Positions 1 to 4,459 of a stretch of DNA of 9,003 bases are shown piece by piece. This stretch comes from JAWLCG01 sp041687295. GTDB taxonomy: Bacteria > Planctomycetota > Phycisphaerae > SM23-33 > FEN-1343. The first letter of the stretch is position 1. Each line of letters starts with the position of its first letter. Below the pieces are notes generated by a model, which had not been told where the DNA came from, made no database searches, and saw only the letters and a list, made by a program, of their open reading frames with translations. The stretch covers positions 1-9,003 of the forward strand of contig JAWLCG010000203.1 of assembly GCA_041687295.1 (NCBI GenBank). The letters run 5' to 3'. A program made the position numbers and the translations under genes.

Positions 1-242
1 GGCGTGCCGAGACGGGCCTTGGCCTGGTCGGACATCGCCTGCAGGTCATTCTTGACCTCGTTGGCGATTCGCCCGGCCTGGGGCTTGAGGTCGGGCGGCA
101 CCTCGCGGAGGCGCTGCATAGCCGTCTTGAGGGCGCCCTTGGTGCCGAGGTAGGCGATGCGGAAGGCCTCGAGCTGGTCGGCCGAGGTCACGCCGGCGGC
201 CTCGGTGGCGGCCTGCTCCTTGAGTTGCTGTAGATCGTCCAA
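1..242 (-). CDS. pheS: Phenylalanyl-tRNA synthetase alpha subunit, N-terminal part (partial)
   Basis: First 80 codons of PheS, cut by the window edge at position 1. PheS is the catalytic alpha subunit of the (alpha-beta)2 enzyme that charges tRNA-Phe in the cytoplasm. The visible part is the N-terminal tRNA-binding helical arm: a charged helix (DDLQQLKEQAATEAAG), then the family signature LEAFRIAYLGTKGALK at about residues 24-39, then MQRLREVPPDLKPQAGRIANEVK, which matches the usual LR.LP.EERPAAG..iNe.K stretch. Catalytic motifs lie outside the window. No ATG or GTG is available in frame. TTG at 242-240 is chosen because it puts the YLGxKG motif at about the same distance from the start as in E. 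coli PheS. CTG at 251 (5 bases after a GAGG) or CTG at 245 are alternatives. It lies downstream of rplT, the usual position, behind a strong hairpin at 301-330. Identity is firm; the start is not. Confidence 0.88.
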   Translation of the reverse strand, partial: MDDLQQLKEQAATEAAGVTSADQLEAFRIAYLGTKGALKTAMQRLREVPPDLKPQAGRIANEVKNDLQAMSDQAKARLGT

Positions 243-300
243 CAGGCTCAGGACACCCTCGGGTGGGCCAGGGGGGGTAGCCGCCCGGGCGGGAACCGAA

Positions 301-330
301 GCGGGCCCGTCCGGCGATGGACGGGCCCGC
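301..330 (-). terminator. GC-rich hairpin between rplT and pheS (terminator or attenuator)
   Basis: A perfect 12-bp inverted repeat (GCGGGCCCGTCC / GGACGGGCCCGC) with a 6-base loop, 33 bases after the rplT stop codon. On the transcribed strand the 3' arm is followed by TTCGGTT, a poor U-tract, so termination may be partial. It may end the rpmI-rplT message or act as an attenuator before pheS. No leader peptide rich in Phe codons was found here. Confidence 0.5.
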
Positions 331-362
331 GGTGAGACACTTGTGCCGTCGGCTGCGCCGGC

Positions 363-716
363 TCAGGCCGCATTCTGGGCGGCCGAGACCAGCTTGTCAA
401 ACATTTCCGGATCGGCGATGGCGATCTCGCTGAGCATCTTGCGGTTGAGCGTGATGCCGGCCTTGGTCAGGCCGTTGATGAAGACGCTGTAGCGCGTGCC
501 GCGCATCTCGCAGGCGGCCGAGATACGGGTGATCCACAGGCCGCGGAAGTCCCGCTTGCGGGCCCGGCGGTCGCGGTAGGCGAACTGGCCAGCCCGCAGG
601 GCGGCCGAGATCGCCAGGTGGTAGCGAGTCCCCGGCGCGCCGCGGTGGCCGCGGACGCTCTTGAGGACGCGATTGTGCTTCTGACGCCGGGCGGCGCCTT
701 TGCGAACGCGAGGCAT
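363..716 (-). CDS. rplT: 50S ribosomal protein L20
   Basis: 117-residue L20, full length for the family. L20 binds 23S rRNA early in assembly of the large subunit; in several bacteria it also represses its own operon by binding mRNA that mimics its rRNA site. Visible features are the basic N-terminal tail MPRVRKGAARRQKHNRVLK, the helical segment AGQFAYRDRRARKRDFRGLWITRI (about residues 42-65), and the C-terminal globular domain with YSVFINGLTKAGITLNRKMLSEIA (about 76-99). The ATG at 716 is preceded by AAGGAG (729-724) with a 7-base spacer, an excellent ribosome-binding site. It follows rpmI after an unusually long 227-base gap and precedes pheS. Nothing is broken or missing. Confidence 0.98.
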   Translation of the reverse strand: MPRVRKGAARRQKHNRVLKSVRGHRGAPGTRYHLAISAALRAGQFAYRDRRARKRDFRGLWITRISAACEMRGTRYSVFINGLTKAGITLNRKMLSEIAIADPEMFDKLVSAAQNAA

Positions 717-943
717 GGGTCAACTCCTTGGCATTGGGCGATCGGCGGACGGTCGCGCCGCCCGGGCCTGGAGGGGCCTGGTGCGTCGGACCTGTTCGGC
801 TGCCCCGCCCCGTCGTATCGGCCGAGGGGGCCAGGCGCGCCCCAGGGGGCTCCCGCCGGATCAGCAAATATTCGGTTTTCTGTCCAACCCTACCACAGCC
901 CCGCCCGCCGGCCGATCGGCCTGGCCGGGGCCGCTCGGCCCAC
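717..943 (-). other. Long rpmI-rplT spacer with an AT-rich island
   Basis: 227 bases without a convincing gene, where rpmI and rplT are usually separated by only a few dozen bases. Most of it is very GC-rich. Directly after the rpmI stop codon is a hairpin (928-941, GGGCC-GAGC-GGCCC on the minus strand), then a 12-base palindrome GGCCGATCGGCC (911-922). In the middle sits an island much richer in A and T (about 865-897), whose minus strand contains GGTTGGACAGAAAACC. No good sigma-70 promoter pair is visible there. It could hold an internal promoter of another type or an L20-responsive RNA element; neither is shown. Confidence 0.4.
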
Positions 944-1141
944 CTAGCCGATGCCCAGCAGCTTGCGCGCCTGCTTGGCGAAGCCCTTGGTCAGGGCCGT
1001 CGCCTTGCGCCCGCGCCGGATCTGCTTGGACGACTTGGTGCTCAGCAGGTGGCCGCGACCGGGCATGTGCTTGAGGATCTTGCCGGTGCCGGTCACCTTC
1101 ACTCGCTTGGCCACGCTCTTGCGTGTCTTCATCTTCGGCAT
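944..1141 (-). CDS. rpmI: 50S ribosomal protein L35
   Basis: 65-residue L35, the usual family length. It is a small, very basic protein of the large ribosomal subunit. The sequence starts MPKMKTRKSVAKRVKVTGTGKI, the typical MPKxKTxKxxAKRfKvTGtGK opening. It continues with KHMPGRGHLLSTKSSKQIRRGRK, matching the usual H..H.l..K..k..R.lr region, and ends TKGFAKQARKLLGIG. The ATG at 1141 follows AAGGTG (1154-1149) with a 7-base spacer. It has its own likely promoter at 1246-1219, separating it from infC, from which it is 415 bases distant. It lies upstream of rplT, as in most bacteria. Confidence 0.97.
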   Translation of the reverse strand: MPKMKTRKSVAKRVKVTGTGKILKHMPGRGHLLSTKSSKQIRRGRKATALTKGFAKQARKLLGIG

Positions 1142-1179
1142 GTCACATCACCTTTAGTCGTTCCCGTTCAAGCGGTTAG

Positions 1180-1194
1180 CCGGCCCAGGGCCGG
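1180..1194 (-). promoter_or_regulatory. Hairpin in the rpmI leader
   Basis: CCGGCC-CTG-GGCCGG, a perfect 6-bp stem within the roughly 70-base leader between the predicted transcription start (about 1212) and the rpmI start codon. The L35-L20 operon is controlled by L20 binding to leader RNA in E. coli and Bacillus, so an L20 operator would be expected about here. The primary sequence alone does not show one. Confidence 0.3.
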
Positions 1195-1218
1195 TTCTGC
1201 AGCCGCGAGGAACGCGCC

Positions 1219-1246
1219 ATTGTAGCAATTGGCCCCGCCAAGTAAA
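1219..1246 (-). promoter_or_regulatory. Putative promoter of rpmI-rplT
   Basis: On the minus strand a good -10 box TACAAT (1224-1219) is preceded by TTTACT (1246-1241) with a 16-base spacer, or CTTTAC with 17 bases. The -35 box is weak. The site stands out as A/T-rich in GC-rich surroundings and lies about 80 bases before the rpmI start. Predicted transcription start is about 1212. Confidence 0.45.
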
Positions 1247-1248
1247 GC

Positions 1249-1276
1249 AAAAAGGGGCCTCCGCCGGCCAGCCCTC
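1249..1276 (-). terminator. Weak terminator-like hairpin with five-T tail before the rpmI promoter
   Basis: On the minus strand GGCC-GGCGGA-GGCC, extended by GAGG/CCTT pairs across a three-base bulge, runs into TTTTTGCTTT. The stem is imperfect but the T-run is the best in the window. It would stop read-through from thrS-infC immediately before the rpmI promoter, whose -35 box nearly abuts the T-run. Confidence 0.35.
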
Positions 1277-1472
1277 CCGTAGGCCGGGCCGAGACCATGT
1301 GCCGATTGCGTCTGCGGGTTCCGCAGTCAACGGCCCAAGCCCATGGATTGCCCTCCGTGGGCGTCTCGGCGGGCCACGCCTGTCGGGGCACAACCTGCCC
1401 GCACGCCTAATGGGCAAACGGTCGAGTCCCGCGAGGCCCGGCAAGCGGCCCCCGGCGCGCTGACATCACGAG

Positions 1473-1500
1473 AAGCCCACGCAAGGTTATGCGCGGGCTT
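1473..1500 (-). terminator. Hairpin downstream of infC
   Basis: On the minus strand AAGCCCGCGC, loop ATAACCTT, GCGTGGGCTT: a 10-bp stem containing one G-U pair, about 56 bases after the infC stop codon, followed by CTCGTGATG. The U-tract is poor, so this may be a 3'-end stabilising structure or a weak terminator. Confidence 0.4.
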
Positions 1501-1556
1501 GGGTCAGCCCCCCAGCACTCGGGCGCGGAGCCGCATTGCGGGGCCCGGCCTGGGCG

Positions 1557-2123
1557 CTACTCGGCCTCGCCCTCGTCCGGTTCGTCGTTATGGCGAGCGA
1601 CAGGGGCGGGGGCGACAAGGACGGGCGCCATGATCATTGTGAGGCGCCGGCCCTCGACCTTGAAGTCGCGCTCGACCTTGGCGACGTCGGCGAGCCCCTC
1701 CTTGATGCGGTTGAAGCTCTCGCGCCCCAGGCCCATGTGGACCATCTCACGACCGCGGAAGAGCATGGTGAACTGCACCTTGTTGCCCTTGGCGAGGAAA
1801 TCCCGGGCCTTGTTGATCTTGATTTCCTGATCGTGAGTGTCGGTCTTGGGACGCATGCGGACCTCTTTGAGAACCGTCTCGTGGCGGTTGCTCTTGGCCT
1901 TGGCGTCCTTCTTCTTCTGGGCGTACTTCCACTTGCCGTAATCCATGATCCGGCAAACGGGAGGCCGGGCCTGCGGGGCTACCTCCACCAGGTCCAGACC
2001 GGCGTCACGGGCCATCTGCTGGGCCTCGCGCACGTCAATGATGCCGATCTGCTGGTCCTCATGGTCAATCAGCCGCACGGGAGAAATGCGGATCTGCTCG
2101 TTCACACGCAGATTCTTGGCGAT
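1557..2123 (-). CDS. infC: Translation initiation factor IF-3, probable AUC start
   Basis: IF3 binds the 30S subunit, keeps the 50S subunit off and checks the start codon and initiator tRNA. From the chosen start it has 188 residues. The IF3 N domain (about 1-75) contains NEQIRISPVRLIDHEDQQIG and the linker signature RIMDYGKWKYAQKKKD (about 58-73). The C domain (about 80-166) contains KEVRMRPKTDTHDQEIKINKA and FRGREMVHMGLG. A short acidic tail (DEPDEGEAE) follows. The first standard start in frame is GTG at 2105, but it has no ribosome-binding site and would cut off the conserved residues just before VNEQIR. An in-frame ATC at 2123 lies 6 bases after GAGG of GAGAGGTGG (2135-2127) and restores (M)AKNLRVNEQIR, the usual family opening. 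An in-frame TGA upstream leaves no other ATG, GTG or TTG. infC is known for rare start codons (AUU in E. coli). It lies 49 bases after thrS. Confidence 0.95.
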   Translation of the reverse strand: MAKNLRVNEQIRISPVRLIDHEDQQIGIIDVREAQQMARDAGLDLVEVAPQARPPVCRIMDYGKWKYAQKKKDAKAKSNRHETVLKEVRMRPKTDTHDQEIKINKARDFLAKGNKVQFTMLFRGREMVHMGLGRESFNRIKEGLADVAKVERDFKVEGRRLTMIMAPVLVAPAPVARHNDEPDEGEAE

Positions 2124-2135
2124 GGGCCACCTCTC
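2124..2135 (-). promoter_or_regulatory. Ribosome-binding site that selects the infC AUC start
   Basis: GAGAGGTGG on the minus strand (2135-2127) followed by CCC and then ATC (2123-2121). The GAGG core is 6 bases from ATC but 24 bases from the first conventional start codon (GTG at 2105), too far to serve it. Confidence 0.6.
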
Positions 2136-2172
2136 TGTAAGTGCTGCACCCGAATGGAACCTTCAAAGCGGC

Positions 2173-4179
2173 TTAGCCGGGGGTGTCGGCCGGCTGGCCG
2201 CCGGGAACTTCAAACGCGATCGTGGCGCCCCGGCTGTCGCGCTCGGCGACGAGCCGACCGACCAGCGCCTCGGCACTGACCGCGCCCACGTCGCCACCGG
2301 TGCGGTGACGGACGGAGACGGTGCGGTCGGCCTCCTCGCGAGCGCCCACGATACACATGTATGGTATCTTGTTCAATGTCGCCTGACGAATCTTCGCCCC
2401 GATCTTCTCGGGCCCGCCGGCCAGCTCCACGCGCAGGGCCACGTTCCGCAGGGCCTCGGCGACGGTGGCGGCGTAGTCCACGTGCTTCTCGCTGACGGGC
2501 AGCACGGCCACCTGCACGGGGGCCAGCCACAACGGGAAGGCCCCGGCGAAGTGCTCGATCAGGATGCCGATGAACCGCTCGAGCGACCCGAAGGGCGCCC
2601 GGTGGATCATCACGGGCCGATGGGCGCGGTTGTCGGCGCCGGCGTACTCCAGCTCGAACCGCTCGGGCAGGTTGTAGTCTACCTGCACGGTGCCCAGCTG
2701 CCAGTCGCGCCCGATGGCGTCCTTGACGACGAAGTCGATCTTGGGCCCGTAGAAGGCGGCCTCGCCGGCCTCCTCGGTGTAGCGCATGCCGGAGTTCTGC
2801 ACGACGTGGCGAATGTTGGCCTCGGCGCGGTCCCAGTTGTCGGGCGAGCCGACGTACTTGTCGCTGCCCCGGTCGCGCAGGCCGATGCGGACGCGGTAGT
2901 CGCTCAGCTCGAGCGTCTGGAGCACCATCTGCACCATCTCGACGCAGCCGGCGACCTCGGCCTCGACCTGCTCGGGAGTGCAGAAGATGTGCGCGTCGTC
3001 CTGGCAGAAGCCCCGCACCCGCACCAGGCCGTTGAGCTCGCCGGACTGCTCGAAGCGGTAGACCTGGCCGAACTCGGCCAGCCGAACGGGCAGGTCGCGG
3101 TAGCTGTGGGCGGCCGCCTTGTAGATCTGGATGTGGTGGGGGCAGTTCATCGGCTTGAGCAGGTAGCCCTCTTCGTCCCCCAGCTCGATGGGCGGGAACT
3201 GGCTCTCTTTGTAGTAGGGGTAGTGCCCGCTGGTGCGGTAGAGGTCCAGCTTGCCGATGTGCGGGGTGTAGACGATGCTGTAGCCGCGCTTCACCAGCTC
3301 GCCGCGGAGCCAGTTCTCCAGCTCCATCCGCACGGTCGCCCCGTTGGGCAGCCAGAGCGGAATGCCCGGCCCGACCTGCTCGCTGAGCAGGAACAGCCCG
3401 AGCTGCTTGCCCAGGACGCGGTGGTCGCGCTTGCGGGCCTGCTCGACGCGCTCGAGGTGCTCGGCGAGCTGCTTGGGGTCGAAAAAGGCCGTGCCGTAGA
3501 TGCGGGTGAGCATGGGCTTGGTCTCGTCGCCGCGCCAGTAGGCGCCGGCCACGCTGACCAAGCGAAAGGCCTTGCCCAGCCGACCGGTCGAGGGCAGGTG
3601 CGGGCCGCGGCACATGTCCAGGAACTCGCCCTGGGCGTAGAGGCTGACCTCTTTGGCGTCCTGGAGCTGGACCAGGTCGTCGATCATCTCCTGCTTGTAC
3701 GCCTGGCCGCGCTCGGCGAGGCGGGCCTTGGCCTGCTCGACGGGGAGGGTTTCGCAGGTGATGGGCAGGTCTTCCTTGACGATGCGGCGCATCTCGTCCT
3801 CGATGGCCGAGAGGTCCTCCGTGCTGACCGGGCCGGGCAGGTCGAAGTCGTAGTAGAAGCCGTACTGGAAGTCGTCCACCAGGGCCGGGCCGATGGTGTA
3901 CTGCACCTTGTCGCCGTAGAGGCGGCGCATGGCCTGGGCCAGGACGTGGGCGGCCGTGTGGCGCAGCACCTCGAGGCTCTCGGCGTCGCGCCCGGTCAGC
4001 AGGCGCAGCCGATGCTCGCCCTCGCCCAGCGGGCGGGCCAGGTCGACCAGTTTGCCGTCGACTTCGGCCGCCAGGGCCGCGCGGGCCAGGCCCGGGGAGA
4101 TATCGGCGGCCACATCGGCGGCCGAGACCGGCCCGGGGTACTCGCGAACGCTCTGATCGGGCAGAATCACCTTCACCAT
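2173..4179 (-). CDS. thrS: Threonyl-tRNA synthetase
   Basis: Class II synthetase that charges tRNA-Thr in the cytoplasm; 668 residues, slightly longer than the E. coli enzyme. Domains: TGS (about 1-62); editing domain with H74, H78 (RHTAAH) and C190, H194 (CRGPH), the expected Ser-tRNA-Thr editing set; catalytic core (about 250-550) with zinc ligands C346 (MNCPHH), H397 (QDDAHIF) and H526 (MIHRA), motif 2 arginine R375 (YRFEQSGE) and motif 3 arginine R535 (GSLERFIG); anticodon-binding domain (about 553-645). All key residues are present. The ATG at 4179 has AGAGGA (4192-4187) with a 7-base spacer and begins exactly at the TGS domain; an in-frame TTG at 4266 is rejected because it would add 29 unconserved residues encoded by the leader. 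The gene is preceded by its own promoter and a threonine-codon leader peptide with alternative hairpins, which points to control by threonyl-tRNA supply. infC follows after 49 bases. Confidence 0.98.
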   Translation of the reverse strand: MVKVILPDQSVREYPGPVSAADVAADISPGLARAALAAEVDGKLVDLARPLGEGEHRLRLLTGRDAESLEVLRHTAAHVLAQAMRRLYGDKVQYTIGPALVDDFQYGFYYDFDLPGPVSTEDLSAIEDEMRRIVKEDLPITCETLPVEQAKARLAERGQAYKQEMIDDLVQLQDAKEVSLYAQGEFLDMCRGPHLPSTGRLGKAFRLVSVAGAYWRGDETKPMLTRIYGTAFFDPKQLAEHLERVEQARKRDHRVLGKQLGLFLLSEQVGPGIPLWLPNGATVRMELENWLRGELVKRGYSIVYTPHIGKLDLYRTSGHYPYYKESQFPPIELGDEEGYLLKPMNCPHHIQIYKAAAHSYRDLPVRLAEFGQVYRFEQSGELNGLVRVRGFCQDDAHIFCTPEQVEAEVAGCVEMVQMVLQTLELSDYRVRIGLRDRGSDKYVGSPDNWDRAEANIRHVVQNSGMRYTEEAGEAAFYGPKIDFVVKDAIGRDWQLGTVQVDYNLPERFELEYAGADNRAHRPVMIHRAPFGSLERFIGILIEHFAGAFPLWLAPVQVAVLPVSEKHVDYAATVAEALRNVALRVELAGGPEKIGAKIRQATLNKIPYMCIVGAREEADRTVSVRHRTGGDVGAVSAEALVGRLVAERDSRGATIAFEVPGGQPADTPG

Positions 4180-4186
4180 CGTCAGT

Positions 4187-4192
4187 TCCTCT
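4187..4192 (-). promoter_or_regulatory. thrS ribosome-binding site
   Basis: AGAGGA on the minus strand, 7 bases before the ATG. It lies only 5 bases beyond segment E (4212-4198) of the leader, so a helix formed by E would sit right beside it and could influence ribosome access. Confidence 0.7.
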
Positions 4193-4264
4193 CGTTGGGT
4201 GCCCGTGCCGTTCACGGCCGCGGCCCTGGTGGGCTCACGGCAGGCCAGGCCCCTATCGAAACGC

Positions 4265-4316
4265 AAAACGGCACGGACACCGGGACCCGCCCCACAAGAC
4301 GCGGCCCTGCCGTTCC
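4265..4316 (-). terminator. Attenuator hairpin (C:D) in the thrS leader
   Basis: Segment C (AACGGCA, 4314-4308) pairs with the 3' part of D (TGCCGTT, 4273-4267), extended by two G-U pairs to 9 bp. An inner stem GGGCC/GGTCC (4307-4303 with 4287-4283) adds 5 pairs. The 3' arm runs into TTTTGCGTTT, a fair U-tract. A competing helix forms between B (4338-4329, just after the leader-peptide stop) and F (4293-4284), with 9 of 10 positions paired; B:F and C:D would cross, so they exclude each other. This is the usual terminator/antiterminator choice. The folding was done by eye; no energies were calculated. Confidence 0.6.
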
Positions 4317-4345
4317 CACACCCCTTGGGGGGAGGGTCGACAGGG

Positions 4346-4375
4346 CTACGCGGTCGTCGTGGTCGTGAAGGTCAT
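4346..4375 (-). CDS. Threonine-rich leader peptide of thrS (MTFTTTTTA)
   Basis: A nine-codon open frame, ATG at 4375-4373 to TAG at 4348-4346, encoding M-T-F-T-T-T-T-T-A. Codons 2 and 4-8 are ACC or ACG, so six of eight residues after the start are threonine, directly upstream of the threonyl-tRNA synthetase gene. It begins about 35 bases after the predicted transcription start and is followed by the alternative hairpins. Inferred role: ribosomes stalling for lack of charged tRNA-Thr would cover segment A but leave B free to pair with F, disrupting the C:D terminator. Ribosomes that reach the stop codon would press on the edge of B and favour termination. The ribosome-binding site is weak (CGGA, 4 bases before ATG), the main reservation. 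Leader peptides of this design are well known for amino-acid biosynthesis operons (for example thrL) and for E. coli pheST. Confidence 0.72.
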   Translation of the reverse strand: MTFTTTTTA

Positions 4376-4416
4376 GGTATCCGTGCCGTTGGAGGCAGCG
4401 ATCCTCTTGTCTCTTC

Positions 4417-4444
4417 AGTGTACCACGCCGCGAGGTCGGGTCAA
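4417..4444 (-). promoter_or_regulatory. Putative promoter of thrS
   Basis: Minus strand TTGACC (4444-4439), 16-base spacer, TACACT (4422-4417): a good sigma-70-like pair and the best in the window. Predicted transcription start is about 4410, giving a leader of about 230 bases before thrS. The -35 box lies 15 bases after the stop codon of the membrane-protein gene. Confidence 0.6.
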
Positions 4445-4459
4445 GGCCTTTTGGCGCCA

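Larger units (their letters stand above)
1142..1556 (-). other. 415-base infC-rpmI intergenic region
   Basis: No convincing gene. In transcription order it holds: a hairpin about 56 bases after the infC stop (1500-1473), a featureless GC-rich stretch, a weak hairpin with a five-T tail (1276-1249), a promoter with a good -10 box (1246-1219), and a short leader with a perfect GC hairpin (1194-1180) before the rpmI ribosome-binding site. The contents suggest that the thrS-infC message ends here and the rpmI-rplT message begins here. Confidence 0.5.
4198..4390 (-). repeat. Three-part repeat set in the thrS leader (segments A, D, E)
   Basis: Minus-strand segment A, AACGGCACGGATACC (4390-4376), and segment E, AACGGCACGGGCACC (4212-4198), are direct repeats identical at 13 of 15 positions. 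Segment D, GGTGTCCGTGCCGTT (4281-4267), can pair with either over all 15 positions, with a single G-U pair in each case. A fourth partial copy of AACGGCA lies at 4314-4308 (segment C). A sits just before the leader-peptide start codon and E just before the thrS ribosome-binding site, so D can join only one of them at a time. Confidence 0.8.

Noticed and set aside
243..362. Search for a phenylalanine-rich leader peptide before pheS, as in E. coli pheL
   Set aside because: No short frame with clustered TTC/TTT codons is present in the gap.
1154..1444. Minus-strand open frame of 96 codons between infC and rpmI
   Set aside because: Pro/Arg/Gly-rich with no family resemblance. It runs over the putative terminator, promoter and rpmI leader, and shows no convincing ribosome-binding site.
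4180..4266. Extended thrS start at TTG 4266
   Set aside because: It would add 29 residues not typical of ThrRS and would translate through leader segment E; the ATG at 4179 has a good ribosome-binding site and begins the TGS domain.
4290..4330. Possible T-box riboswitch in the thrS leader (AAGGGGTGTGGGAACGG resembles the T-box core loosely)
   Set aside because: The match to the T-box consensus is broken. There is no room for a Stem I with a specifier loop between the promoter and this site, and the leader peptide explains threonine sensing better.
1945..4368. Very long plus-strand open frame antisense to thrS
   Set aside because: It mirrors thrS almost completely. Its product is Leu/Val/Gly/Asp-rich without domains, as expected from the antisense of a GC-rich gene, whereas the minus-strand frame encodes an intact ThrRS.
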